From Bog-473 sp036489775 (GTDB lineage Bacteria > Actinomycetota > Acidimicrobiia > Acidimicrobiales > RAAP-2): a DNA stretch of 64,000 nt. Shown one piece after another: positions 25,614 through 34,657 of this stretch. The translations under genes and the position numbers were made by a program. The stretch lies in NCBI GenBank assembly GCA_036489775.1, contig DASXFC010000070.1, forward strand, positions 1 through 64,000, written 5' to 3'. A model generated the notes under the pieces. It was given only the letters and a program-made list of their open reading frames with translations, searched no databases and was not told the origin of the DNA. The stretch's first letter is position 1. Each line of letters opens with the position of its first letter.

Positions 25614-27566
25614 TCAGGCCACCTCGACGCGGACCTGGTGCTCATACGAGTAGACCAGCGCGTTCTCCGGCACGATCACCCTTTCGGTCACCGGTCCCCT
25701 CTCCCCGGTCACCGGGTCGGCGGCGAAGAGCAACACGCTGTCGACGATGTCGGTGCCGGGCACACTTTGGAGTACCGCGTGGATCTCACCGATCTGCACC
25801 GGTCGTCCGAAGGGCCATCCGATGCCGTCGGGACCACCGCTAATGGGGTGCAGGTAGTCGAACAATGCAGCGATCGCTGCCGCCTGCACGCGGGCCGGAT
25901 CGGCCCAAGAACGGGCCCGCACCTCGGCCACCACCGTTACGCCCTGATAGGCGGGCGGTTCCACCATCACCCTGGCGCCGAGAGTACGGCGCGTGTCGAG
26001 GTAGTCCGCAATCCGTTGCAGCAGGCCAACTGGCGGAATCAGGTCTTCAAAGCCCAGATGTCCAGCTTCGTGGTCGCCCACGGCCGGAACGACGAGGACT
26101 CGCACCCCACTGGCATCGGTCGGGGTCTCGTTGGTGACGGCCCGCACTCGTGCCGCATCCGGCGCCGCCTCGTGGGCCAATCGCTCGTAGTCCTCGGCCG
26201 TCACGGCGCGCCCCAACGTTCGGAGCATCACGGGACCCCGGATCTTGGCTTCCTCGATGCTCTCGCCATCAACCCCTCCCGACGCCATCGATCGGTTCTG
26301 CACCCGGCCCACGAACGGCAATGTGGTCCGCAGCACGCTGATCGACCCTGCCGACACATTGCCGCGCACCCCACCGCCAGAGAGGTACTGCCGTACCCGG
26401 AGCACCGCTCCCTTGGGTGGCACTGCGCCGAAGTTGATCAGCGAGCCGTCGGGCATTCGCACCGCCGGGCCGAGTTGGATTTGACCGGAAACGGCGTCCA
26501 GGACGAAATGGCGGTCACCGGCTGCACTGGCTGAGAAATTGTCGACCTGTGTCCAGGGGACCCAGCCATCCTCTTGGGCGACCTCGAGCATGGTGTCGTT
26601 CCCGGGGGCCGGGACCAAGGGCGCCTTCGAAAGAAGGAAACCCTGCCCCGGCACTCCTTCCGACAGACCGATGATCTCGTCGTCGATGACTTCGGCCTGC
26701 ACAACTTCCGTCGTGCCACCGACCGTGAAGGCTTCGACAGACCGGATCAGCGGGGAGTTGCTGTAGAACGGTTGTTCGTCCAGCGGTCGCACCGTCCGAG
26801 CCCGGATCCATCCGGCACGCACCCCGTGGATCAGCGACGTGGTGTGCGAAGCGGGCACATGAATGACCACGTCCCCGGCCCGGTTCATCCCTCCGGTGGT
26901 GTCCCGTTCAACCTCACAGGCCGCCCAATTCTCCCCGTCGAAAGCCTCCCAGGCCAGCGGCGGGTCCTCCGGATCCACGCCGACACCCTCAATCTCGCAT
27001 TGCATCCGGATCATGACGGCGCACCGGGGTGTGGCCGCAGAGAGGCCGATCAGGAGGACCTCATCAATTTCGGGCTGCATGGAAAACGCCCTGATCGGCG
27101 TCACCCGGATTTCTGAAGTGTGGTCCCGCCATTCATGATCCACCCCCTGCGTGGCCACAGAAGCCAATGAGCACGGCACGATGTCGAGCGGTTCGCTGCA
27201 GCTGAAGAGGATGGCTGACTGCGCGGCCTCGCCCCGAGGTGTGGCCACCACAACACCCGTCGGCACCGGCACGACGGTCTCCTGGGGTGAGCTCAGCCAG
27301 AAGGTCACGTCAGCCCGGGCTGCCGTGGGTGGGAAGAGTTGAACTCCCAGCAATTCCAGGAACTTCACGTAGTTCCGGTCCGGCACACGATTCAATCGGT
27401 AGAGCAGCTGGTCGACCATATAGGCGAACGCCTCGATCAAGGTAACGCCGGGATCTGACACGTTGTGGTCGGTCCACTCAGGACAGTGCTGTTGCACCAG
27501 GCGCTTGGCATCGTCCACCAAGTCCTGGAAGCGGCGATCGTCGAGGTCGGGGCCAGATAAGGGCAT
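25614..27566 (-). CDS. baseplate J-like assembly protein (Afp11-like)
   Basis: This 650-aa protein begins with the TIGR02243 hallmark (LDDRRFQDLVDDAKRLV, CPEWTDHNVSDPGVTLIEAFAYMVDQLLYRLNRVP). The long beta-rich middle includes IQLGPAVRMPDG, and the C-terminal region has the gpJ-like motifs GRAVTAEDYERLAHEA and LDTRRTLGARVMVE. It forms the baseplate wedge ring with tail protein I around the spike. It is followed at 2 bp spacing by gp25 upstream in the operon. Confidence 0.93.
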   Translation of the reverse strand: MPLSGPDLDDRRFQDLVDDAKRLVQQHCPEWTDHNVSDPGVTLIEAFAYMVDQLLYRLNRVPDRNYVKFLELLGVQLFPPTAARADVTFWLSSPQETVVPVPTGVVVATPRGEAAQSAILFSCSEPLDIVPCSLASVATQGVDHEWRDHTSEIRVTPIRAFSMQPEIDEVLLIGLSAATPRCAVMIRMQCEIEGVGVDPEDPPLAWEAFDGENWAACEVERDTTGGMNRAGDVVIHVPASHTTSLIHGVRAGWIRARTVRPLDEQPFYSNSPLIRSVEAFTVGGTTEVVQAEVIDDEIIGLSEGVPGQGFLLSKAPLVPAPGNDTMLEVAQEDGWVPWTQVDNFSASAAGDRHFVLDAVSGQIQLGPAVRMPDGSLINFGAVPPKGAVLRVRQYLSGGGVRGNVSAGSISVLRTTLPFVGRVQNRSMASGGVDGESIEEAKIRGPVMLRTLGRAVTAEDYERLAHEAAPDAARVRAVTNETPTDASGVRVLVVPAVGDHEAGHLGFEDLIPPVGLLQRIADYLDTRRTLGARVMVEPPAYQGVTVVAEVRARSWADPARVQAAAIAALFDYLHPISGGPDGIGWPFGRPVQIGEIHAVLQSVPGTDIVDSVLLFAADPVTGERGPVTERVIVPENALVYSYEHQVRVEVA

Positions 27567-27568
27567 GG

Positions 27569-27967
27569 CTATTCCTCCTCCGGGATCACGTAGAAGGGGA
27601 AGACAAGGTTGCGAGGGTCGTAGCTCCCCTTCTGCACGTAACGGATATCGATGTAGAAGGTGTTTCGCTCGTAGTCATCGATCGTCACCGTGACGTCCTT
27701 GATGTCGACCCGGGGCTCCCACCGGGTCAGGGCTTGGCGGACCTCCCATGAAAGCCGACCCGCCGTGGTGGCGTCGGCGGTTTCGAAGACGTAGTTGTGG
27801 AGTCCGCATCCAAACTCCGGCCGCATAGGCCGTTCACCAGGCGCTGTACTCAAAATGATCCGCATGGCCCGTTCAAGATCCGTGTCGCCTGACATGAGCG
27901 CCACGTTGCCGCTGGCGTCGGTAGCCAGCGGGTAGGCCCAGCCTTTTCCGATGAATTCCTCGGCCAT
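27569..27967 (-). CDS. gp25/GPW-like baseplate protein (Afp9-like)
   Basis: This 132-aa protein starts at ATG 27967; the longer open frame upstream is antisense-like noise overlapping the spike gene. It carries the gp25 signature: GWAYPL at the start, DTDLERAMRIILSTAPGERPMRPEFGCGLHNYVFE, and the lysozyme-like EPR region (TRWEPRVDIKDV). It links baseplate wedges to the first sheath ring and initiates sheath polymerisation in T4-like machines. Confidence 0.93.
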   Translation of the reverse strand: MAEEFIGKGWAYPLATDASGNVALMSGDTDLERAMRIILSTAPGERPMRPEFGCGLHNYVFETADATTAGRLSWEVRQALTRWEPRVDIKDVTVTIDDYERNTFYIDIRYVQKGSYDPRNLVFPFYVIPEEE

Positions 27968-27972
27968 GGTTT

Positions 27973-29775
27973 TCAGCCGCCCAACATGATCTCTGAGCCG
28001 GACACCGTCAGAACCGCCGAGCACTGAAGGGCCATCTCGGCGTTTGCCTTCATGGTCAGAGCGGCTTGCGATGAGATGGATACTTCGCCATCGGCTGATA
28101 GAGAGAGCATGCCGGTCGAGGTGAGCGACATATCCCCCACCGACTGGATCTGCACCGCACCTTCTGCCTTGATGACGACCTCTCCGAGGGAATTGATGGT
28201 GATGGTGTTCGTTCCACCCGACCCCTCGACGGACAATGTGATCGCGCACTCGTCCTCACCAGTGACCAGATTGATCCCCTGTTCCTCTGGTCCGTCGTTG
28301 AACTGCAGCATGTGGTGCAGGCGCGATTCGATACGACGCTCACCGATGCCGCCGGCGGGGTCCATAGTTGGGGGCGGTATGGGTCGGGCCATCCCGTTGT
28401 ACAGGTTCCCGATGATGTAGGGATGATTGATGTCTCCGTGGTCGAAGGCCAGCAAGACTTCCGTCTCCGGTTCGGGTATGACCACGAAGCCGTAGCCGGG
28501 TCCGGAGCCGGGCTGCACCGTTCTCACCCAGTCGCTCACGATCATCTCGCCCAGCCAGGGATACCGGACCTTGACCCGACACATCTCCTCGGGGTCATCC
28601 ACCTGCTCGACGACCCCGATGGCCACGCCGGGGATGGCCTGGCGCTCGAGACGTGGGTCGCTGGCCCCTCCCAGCGAAGCCAGCCCCCGATCCCTCCGTC
28701 CGCCCACATTGAACCAGGTGGTGTAGCCACCGGCTCCCGGCGTAAAGCGATGCCGGGCACTGGTGACCACGTACTTCCCATCGAAGGGCTGGCCGGCCAT
28801 TCCCAGGCTGACCACGGCGCCGGCCACCACATTGGGATCGCCCTGGCATTCGCCCTCCATCTCGGCGAATCCACCGGCCAGCTGGGCGGCGATCGACTGG
28901 GCCCGGGTCTCGGCCTGGCCCTCCGAATCGCAGGGCCAGTCACTGAAGATGAACTCCTTGGAGCCCAGTTCGCCCGACACGATCTCGGGTTCAGCGCCCG
29001 GATCATCAGGTGCCGACGACACCGGCGTCACCACGTTCACTCCCGTCACGGGTACGGCCAAGGTTGGATCCCAACCCATCACCGTGACCGTGGGCACCTG
29101 TTCGCTCCCCGTCACCACCGCATGGAGATGGAGCAAGTTCTTTCCCAACACCAGTTGACTGGCCAGCACCGGCGTCTCGTAGTTCATGGCCGGAATGGTG
29201 TCGCCTTCGCTTGCCAACGCCGGCGCCTTGAAGGTGAAGAATCCTTGGCTGATGTACGCATCCCGGTTTTCGAGGAAGGCCAGCTGCTGGACGAAGGCCC
29301 AATCGCTGATGTTGGGTTGCTCGAGGACAGGGTAAACGGTGGTGGTGGGTTCAATCTCCCCCGGGATCATGCCGTAGTCATCGATGATCTCGAGCACGAT
29401 GTCGGAGGCTGTCATCCCCACCCACGACATGCCCTTGGTGCCCATCATCATCCGGTGACAGCGGTCCAAACCCGTGATCACGGTCAGATTGCCGTCGCGA
29501 CCGAAGTCCACTTCGAGAGCAGTGACCTCTCCGGTCACTAGCGGCAGCCGCTCTTCGCCAGCCAGCATGGAGATTTCGACTTCCGATGCGATCTGGAACC
29601 GGCCCTGTTCGAGGACGTCCGATCGGGATCCCCGAAACACGAGTCGGAATTGGTCAGGAAGGAACATGCTCGACTCGACGTCTGCCGACACCAGCTGGCC
29701 CGCGATGAAGGGCGACAGGGGTATTCCCTCGACCATCACGTAGATCTGCGACTTGAAGGTCCCGAGGGCGGTCAT
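27973..29775 (-). CDS. VgrG-like spike/hub protein (Afp8-like, gp27-gp5 fusion)
   Basis: This 600-aa protein has an N-terminal gp27-like hub (about 1-350: VEGIPLSPFIAGQLVSADVE, and DRCHRMMMGTKGMSWVGMTASDI), an OB-fold like gp5 (about 375-450: RVKVRYPWLGE and DWVRTVQPGSGPGYGF) and a C-terminal beta-helix of short repeats (TITINSLGEVVIKAEGAVQI onward). A trimer would form the central spike carrying the PAAR-like tip. No extra C-terminal effector domain is visible. Confidence 0.93.
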   Translation of the reverse strand: MTALGTFKSQIYVMVEGIPLSPFIAGQLVSADVESSMFLPDQFRLVFRGSRSDVLEQGRFQIASEVEISMLAGEERLPLVTGEVTALEVDFGRDGNLTVITGLDRCHRMMMGTKGMSWVGMTASDIVLEIIDDYGMIPGEIEPTTTVYPVLEQPNISDWAFVQQLAFLENRDAYISQGFFTFKAPALASEGDTIPAMNYETPVLASQLVLGKNLLHLHAVVTGSEQVPTVTVMGWDPTLAVPVTGVNVVTPVSSAPDDPGAEPEIVSGELGSKEFIFSDWPCDSEGQAETRAQSIAAQLAGGFAEMEGECQGDPNVVAGAVVSLGMAGQPFDGKYVVTSARHRFTPGAGGYTTWFNVGGRRDRGLASLGGASDPRLERQAIPGVAIGVVEQVDDPEEMCRVKVRYPWLGEMIVSDWVRTVQPGSGPGYGFVVIPEPETEVLLAFDHGDINHPYIIGNLYNGMARPIPPPTMDPAGGIGERRIESRLHHMLQFNDGPEEQGINLVTGEDECAITLSVEGSGGTNTITINSLGEVVIKAEGAVQIQSVGDMSLTSTGMLSLSADGEVSISSQAALTMKANAEMALQCSAVLTVSGSEIMLGG

Positions 29776-29777
29776 GG

Positions 29778-30458
29778 TCAGGACAGACCCTTGATCTCGC
29801 CACGATCGGGTACCAGCAGGACCGTGCCGACGGGCACCCGCATCGGATCATCAATCCCGTTGACCGCGGCCAGAGCGCGCCAGAACACCGGAGCGCCATA
29901 GGCCTTGTGCGCCACTAGCGCCAAATTCTCTCCCGCCAACAAGGTATGTGTGCGACGAGCCGCCAAGCCTCCCGAACTCGGGTTGGTCGGTGGCAGCGAG
30001 GTCGGAATCTCCTCCATAGAGATGTTGGCCTCGGCCCGCAGGACCTCGCCGGTCGCCCGGAACAGCTTGTAGGTGACCTCGATCGTGCGCATGAAGGACT
30101 CGAAGCCCCGATTGGTACCCCAGCCGAACAGGACGTGAGGTGGTTCGGGGTTGCCCTGCGCGATCGATTCTTGACTGGGATCACAGGTACTGAACAGCAG
30201 ATCGATATTCACCTGTACATCGTTTTTGAGCAACGTGGCGTCGAAAAAGATGGTGACGTCAAAGTGGCGAGCCATCGAGCCCTGGAATTCAGGTGCACCA
30301 CCGTTCTCTTCACCCTTCTGCGGGCTCGACACCCAATTGGCCGACTTTCCTACGCTGTATTCGAGTGGGTTGAATTGAAATTTCACCGTGCCTATCCCTG
30401 GCGGCAGGATCTCGATGTAGGCCGGCACCAAGCTGTCCATGATTGAGCTCATTGACAT
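29778..30458 (-). CDS. LysM-containing tube-baseplate adaptor (Afp7-like)
   Basis: In this 226-aa protein the first 145 residues match the CIS tube-initiator family (LVPAYIEILPPGIGTVKFQFNPLEYSVGKSANW, and FFDATLL). A C-terminal LysM-like module at about 170-220 (HTLLAGENLALVAHKAYG, VPVGTVLLVPD) is typical of gp53/Afp7 proteins, where it makes protein-protein contacts in the baseplate. It sits 2 bp upstream of the spike gene in the operon. An internal ATG two codons later is an alternative start. Confidence 0.9.
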   Translation of the reverse strand: MSMSSIMDSLVPAYIEILPPGIGTVKFQFNPLEYSVGKSANWVSSPQKGEENGGAPEFQGSMARHFDVTIFFDATLLKNDVQVNIDLLFSTCDPSQESIAQGNPEPPHVLFGWGTNRGFESFMRTIEVTYKLFRATGEVLRAEANISMEEIPTSLPPTNPSSGGLAARRTHTLLAGENLALVAHKAYGAPVFWRALAAVNGIDDPMRVPVGTVLLVPDRGEIKGLS

Positions 30459-30479
30459 GACAAACGCTGTCCTTCTGTC

Positions 30480-30905
30480 CTAGGCAAGGAAGCCTTCGTA
30501 AGCCAGCTCAAGGGTCTCGGTGGCGACTTCAGCTCCACCAATGTCGAACGATGGCCCCGTCCACCCGGCCGGGATCACGCCATAGAGACTCCAGCTCGCG
30601 ATGGTCTTGCCGGTTGAATCAAGGCTCTTGATCTCCGCAGTCGCCGGGATCGGCAGCACCGAAAAGGTGGTGAGCCAGTTCACTACCGACGTTGTATACG
30701 AACAGACCGGCCGCCCCAGCTGGATGTTCGTGTACGAGAACCGACCGGGAAGCTGGGTCATCGAGTTGCCTACGCCACCCGTCTCGCGTGACTCCGAGGC
30801 AATCTTCATGCCAAAGCCCTGAAGCGTGGCCCACGGCCCCAAAGCGCTTCCGTCGACCTCGACGGTGAAATACGTGGAGATGGCATAGGTGTCAGTACTG
30901 GTCAT
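30480..30905 (-). CDS. inner tube protein, second copy (Afp5-like)
   Basis: This 141-aa protein of the phage-tail/T4 gp19-like family starts with FTVEVDGSALGPWATLQGFGMKI and ends with TETLELAYEGF, the conserved closing strand of Hcp-type tube subunits. It is diverged from the other tube gene at 34187. Its place beside the LysM adaptor and spike suggests that it forms the first ring(s) of tube contacting the baseplate. Confidence 0.9.
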   Translation of the reverse strand: MTSTDTYAISTYFTVEVDGSALGPWATLQGFGMKIASESRETGGVGNSMTQLPGRFSYTNIQLGRPVCSYTTSVVNWLTTFSVLPIPATAEIKSLDSTGKTIASWSLYGVIPAGWTGPSFDIGGAEVATETLELAYEGFLA

Positions 30906-30914
30906 CGACGGCCC

Positions 30915-33530
30915 TCAGTACATCCCCGTCAGTGACCCCGACCGGGCGTTCTCACGGCGGAGTTCGGATCGCAGGCGATAACTGATGAGAGGGAACATCC
31001 GGTTTACCAACCGCTCGATTTCGGCGTCGTCGGGAGTCGACTTGCCTGGCGCCTCTTTGCGCTGCACGCTCCCGGCCCCGGCAATCGGTGTCGTCGCTCG
31101 CGCCGGGGCCTGCGTCGGCCTGGCCGGCTGCACCGATGGTGAGGATCGGTGCATCGCCGCCACATCAGCCGCGCTCCACGGCAGACCTCCCGTGGTCGAC
31201 CTTGATCCGGACGCCTGGGAAGTTGCACTGTGACGCTCACTCACCATCGTCTCGAGCGATTTGAGGACGTCGCGCGAGAGCGCCCCTGGCGCAACGCCAC
31301 TCCCCACAGCTAGCGGGCGGGCCGCGTCCGCTGCAGTTCCCCTGTCCTCGATGGAACCCGACGGCGTTCCCGGAGCATTCCGCAAAGGACGGTCATCGAG
31401 GGAGGATGGTGGCAACCCGGCGGTAAACGTGCGCTCCGCCATAGTGGCTTCGCTTTCGAACCGACGGCCTAACGGGGACGCCTCATCCGGGACATCGTTG
31501 CCGTGGACGATCCGTTGTGCGGCATGGGTCAGTTCATGGGCCAGAACTGATCGGGCCTGCCCATGAGTGAAGGGACCGACCGAGGGCGGGATGTGCACCC
31601 CGGCCCCGTTCGTGTACGCCACCGCGCCCATGGCATCCGATTGCGTTGCCGAGTGGCTCGATCGAAAGACGGGCACCGAGCTGACATCCACCCCAGTGCG
31701 CTCGGACACCTTCTGGCGGGTCACCATCTCCGCTCGGCGGGAGGCCGTCACGGGAGTCGACGTCCTGTCCGCCGCAGCAGCAGGCCGATCCGCAAGGGGT
31801 CCCGTCCACGACACCAGCGGCCGGATAACGCCCGGTGCCGACAAGGGGACCTCCAGCTGTTGACGCTGAGGCGAGCTGACCATATCCAGTGCTTGGACCT
31901 TGACCGTCTGCGCCGCTCGATCCGGTTGTCCAAGCGGAAGATCGGCACCTTGACGCACCGGCACGGCATCGGCCTCGGCTGCATCGGCCACTTGATAGTG
32001 CTTGATCACCTCGGGAGGCGTCACCGCCGTCTCGGGCAGCCTGGACAGCGGGGCTCCCAGGCCGACACGGCGACCCCGACGAACGCCAAACCGTCCAGGG
32101 GGCGCTGGCGGCACCGGAAGATCGGTGTCCGCAACGCGTCCGACCTCGCCCATCTGGGCTGGTGTGCCGCTCCGGGCAGGTGGGGGCGCCAGGGGCCGCT
32201 CCCTATCGGGAGCGACGTAGCCTTCCGACTCCATCTCTTCAGTGTCGGGGCCCGGGCGCACCTGGGCGGAACGCCCAACTGGCAGCGTCCCGACCAGGCC
32301 GGTGGTGCGTTCGATGGTGCGACCCGGACCGATCGCACCAGCAGGTGGCAGTACTGACACCTCAGTTTCGGGGGCAACCTGTGCATTGCGCATCTGGGCC
32401 GATCGGCTAACCGGACGCGTGGAAACCAGTCCATTGGCGTGCACGCTGGTGCGCTCCGAACCTAGCGTTTCCTCGGGCAGCGGCACTGGCGATCCGGCTT
32501 GCTCGGAGGGCCCTCCGGTCGGCATCTGTGGTGTCCGTTCAACCGGACGAGTGCCGACCAGGCCGGTGGTGCGTTCGACTGAACGCCCCGGATCCGTCGC
32601 ACCGTCGGGCGGTGGTTCCGACCCCGACGCTTCCTCAACGGCACGCGGCAACACTCCGGCAGGCCCGAGCACAAGCTGCGGGCGCCCACCGTTGGCCGGC
32701 CCGCTGGTGGCGTCGCGCTCACCCGGCACCACAAGAGAACTCTCGATGACGGCCGAGCGAGAGTCCAAGGTCCCTGTCTGCCCCACCAGTCCCCTCTCCA
32801 TCTCTGGAAGATCCCGACCCTGTGGCGAGAAGGCCGCCGGGGGGGATGCTTCCGGTCTGAGCGGGGTCATAGATGCCGGCGCTCCCCGGGGCGGTGCCAC
32901 AGCCGAAGCCGCCACCGGTTCGGGCGCCACACCTGATGCCACGTTGAAGCGCTGATCCAATGGGCGACCCACCAGTTGCCGCTGGTGCAGGTTCTGCACG
33001 GCCTGAGCCTGAAGCAGTGGCCGCAACGCTGCGCCACGCCCGGCTGACCCGTTGGCGGGGGCGACCATTTGCATGCCCCCGACTCCAGGCTGCCCGCCCA
33101 GGTATACCGTCTCGGTGTAGGGCTCCGGCTCCGCGTGCCCGGCCAGTTCGAATTGCACCGCGGCGTAGGCCGCATCGTCCAACCCGGGGCCGCTCACCGG
33201 CCGGAGCAGACCAGCCACCCGACCCACTGGAGACTCGGGCGTGACCAGGTGGCCCAGCGGCTCGAGCGCCAGCTCGGGAGCGCGCCAAGAGGCCAGGTCC
33301 TCGCTGAATTGCAGCGCCACCGTCGTCGACATGGGTTTGATCAGGAGCGGACCAGGCGTCACCTGCTGCCACCCGGGAACCGCCCACAACTCGTTGGCAG
33401 TAATGACTGAACCTGGACCCGACTCGGACCCGGAACTCCGACCCGTCTCAGGCAGTCCGGACGCGGTCGATGCGGCAGCCGGCTTTCCGGCCCCCGAGGA
33501 GGCCGAACGGCGACGCAAGAACGTTGGCAT
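30915..33530 (-). CDS. eCIS core protein with DUF4157 metallopeptidase-like domain and repeats
   Basis: This 871-aa protein starts at ATG 33530 (MPTFLRRR), whose A is shared with the stop of the upstream gene. The N-terminal 170 residues look ordered (ALQFSEDLASWRAPEL). A long Pro/Arg/Ser-rich region follows, with three repeats 44 residues apart (about 323, 367 and 411). The DUF4157 domain at about 600-690 has an HELTH zinc-peptidase motif at 665-669. A disordered region and a helical C-terminus (MFPLISYRLRSELRREN) end it. DUF4157 is a hallmark of eCIS loci and is often linked to cargo. Whether this protein is protease, loader or cargo is open. Confidence 0.85.
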   Translation of the reverse strand: MPTFLRRRSASSGAGKPAAASTASGLPETGRSSGSESGPGSVITANELWAVPGWQQVTPGPLLIKPMSTTVALQFSEDLASWRAPELALEPLGHLVTPESPVGRVAGLLRPVSGPGLDDAAYAAVQFELAGHAEPEPYTETVYLGGQPGVGGMQMVAPANGSAGRGAALRPLLQAQAVQNLHQRQLVGRPLDQRFNVASGVAPEPVAASAVAPPRGAPASMTPLRPEASPPAAFSPQGRDLPEMERGLVGQTGTLDSRSAVIESSLVVPGERDATSGPANGGRPQLVLGPAGVLPRAVEEASGSEPPPDGATDPGRSVERTTGLVGTRPVERTPQMPTGGPSEQAGSPVPLPEETLGSERTSVHANGLVSTRPVSRSAQMRNAQVAPETEVSVLPPAGAIGPGRTIERTTGLVGTLPVGRSAQVRPGPDTEEMESEGYVAPDRERPLAPPPARSGTPAQMGEVGRVADTDLPVPPAPPGRFGVRRGRRVGLGAPLSRLPETAVTPPEVIKHYQVADAAEADAVPVRQGADLPLGQPDRAAQTVKVQALDMVSSPQRQQLEVPLSAPGVIRPLVSWTGPLADRPAAAADRTSTPVTASRRAEMVTRQKVSERTGVDVSSVPVFRSSHSATQSDAMGAVAYTNGAGVHIPPSVGPFTHGQARSVLAHELTHAAQRIVHGNDVPDEASPLGRRFESEATMAERTFTAGLPPSSLDDRPLRNAPGTPSGSIEDRGTAADAARPLAVGSGVAPGALSRDVLKSLETMVSERHSATSQASGSRSTTGGLPWSAADVAAMHRSSPSVQPARPTQAPARATTPIAGAGSVQRKEAPGKSTPDDAEIERLVNRMFPLISYRLRSELRRENARSGSLTGMY
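32259..32582 (-). repeat. 44-residue protein repeats in the eCIS core gene
   Basis: Three copies of a motif of the form GLV-G/S-T-x-P-V-x-R-x-x-Q-M/V occur at residues 323, 367 and 411, exactly 132 bp apart in the DNA. The first and third are preceded by related DPGRSVERTT / GPGRTIERTT sequences. Confidence 0.7.
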
Positions 33531-33694
33531 CAGCTCTCGCCTGACAGACGCCGGTTGATCTTGGCGATCTCCTCCACGTAGCGCAGCCGCGTCTGGTGCT
33601 CGAGATCGAGAATTTCGTCGAACGACCAATGGAAGTGATACGCAATGTATGCGATCTCCTCGTGGAGCTGATCGACCGGATATGAGATCGTCAT
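33530..33694 (-). CDS. DUF6760-type small injection-system protein
   Basis: This 54-aa protein starts at ATG 33694 (MTISYPVDQLHEEIAYIAYHF). It is one helical unit with the W-S-F-D-E-I-L-D-L-EHQTR motif known from small proteins in eCIS and contractile phage tail operons. It probably pairs with the preceding tail-assembly protein, as in two-part tail chaperones. Its start overlaps the upstream stop by 4 bp and its stop overlaps the next start by 1 bp. Confidence 0.8.
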   Translation of the reverse strand: MTISYPVDQLHEEIAYIAYHFHWSFDEILDLEHQTRLRYVEEIAKINRRLSGES

Positions 33695-34173
33695 TCCGCC
33701 CCTGACAATCCGCCCGCCATATCGACCATGAACGTCTCGTGGCACGAGGGGCATGCGACCGCGGCCTGCGTGTGGCCCTCAGTGTTGATCCGTCGATACA
33801 GGTCCTGAAGGAAAGCCAGGTCCGACGCGAACAGTCCCTCGATCACGTCAGCAGTGACGCCATCACCACTCAGCGAGCCCAGGCGGATGATGACCCGCCC
33901 AAGCAAGACCACTGTGAGATAGGCATTGTTGCGTCGGACGCGGTCATCCATCAGCGGCAACAGTTCGTCCCGCGCCGTGGCCAGGCGCATGGCCCCACCC
34001 TTGTGCAGCCGCCCATCGCTGTCCATGAAGCCGCGCGGCAGTTCGAACTCGAACTCCGTGCGCAGCCGTTCGGGCTCCGCCGCGCTTACCGCGAGTGCGG
34101 CGAACGGCGGAGTGTCCAGGGCCACCCCATCGGTATCGGCGGGAGGACCTTCGGTAGTAATGACACGGCGCAT
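33691..34173 (-). CDS. tail assembly protein of the injection system
   Basis: This 160-aa protein has a conserved core FEFELPRGFMDSDGRLHKGGAMRLATARDELLPL followed by VVLLGRVIIRLGSLSG and DLAFLQDLYRRIN. It ends in a CPSCHETF half zinc-ribbon. This is the T4-type tail-assembly/chaperone family that accompanies tube and sheath genes. It lies between the main tube gene (13 bp) and DUF6760 (4-bp overlap). Confidence 0.8.
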   Translation of the reverse strand: MRRVITTEGPPADTDGVALDTPPFAALAVSAAEPERLRTEFEFELPRGFMDSDGRLHKGGAMRLATARDELLPLMDDRVRRNNAYLTVVLLGRVIIRLGSLSGDGVTADVIEGLFASDLAFLQDLYRRINTEGHTQAAVACPSCHETFMVDMAGGLSGAE

Positions 34174-34186
34174 GTGGAGTCAGCCT

Positions 34187-34630
34187 CTACTGGGGCTCGA
34201 GCCCTTCATGGGTCAAGGTGAGCTTCTCGGTAGTCGGATCGGTGCCGCCTGCCTTCATGCCCGAGTACTCGATCTTCGAAGGCCAACCGTTGGTGAAGGT
34301 GAACGACGTCACCTTGACCCCGCCGTAGTCGTAGACGTCGACCGATCCGTTCTTGCGTGAGTCGGACACGTCACCGGTGAAGATCTTCTTGATCCAGTTG
34401 CTCCAGTTGTCGTCCTGCTGGAAGATCCGGGTGAAGGTCAGCTCACCGGTCTTCTTGCGGCCAGGGATCTTCTTCACCACGTACTTGCCGTCCGGGGTCT
34501 GCTGCTTCACCTCGATAACGTCGACTTCAAAGTTCAGTCCGTCGACTTCGGTGATGGCCTGCGTCGTGATCCCGTCCACGGTCAAACCGAACGAGTACGA
34601 AACGGCGCCGTCGTAATTGGAAAATGGCAT
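34187..34630 (-). CDS. main inner tube protein (Afp1-like)
   Basis: This 147-aa protein of the TIGR02241 tube family has the motifs YDGAVSYSFGLTVDG, FEVDVIEVKQQTPDGK, IPGRKKTGELTFTR, and closes with EKLTLTHEGL. It directly follows the sheath gene (27 bp), as main tube genes normally do, so it should form the long inner tube expelled on contraction. An AAAGGA Shine-Dalgarno precedes the ATG. Confidence 0.94.
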   Translation of the reverse strand: MPFSNYDGAVSYSFGLTVDGITTQAITEVDGLNFEVDVIEVKQQTPDGKYVVKKIPGRKKTGELTFTRIFQQDDNWSNWIKKIFTGDVSDSRKNGSVDVYDYGGVKVTSFTFTNGWPSKIEYSGMKAGGTDPTTEKLTLTHEGLEPQ

Positions 34631-34657
34631 GGGTCTGTGTTCCTTTCAGTGATTTCG

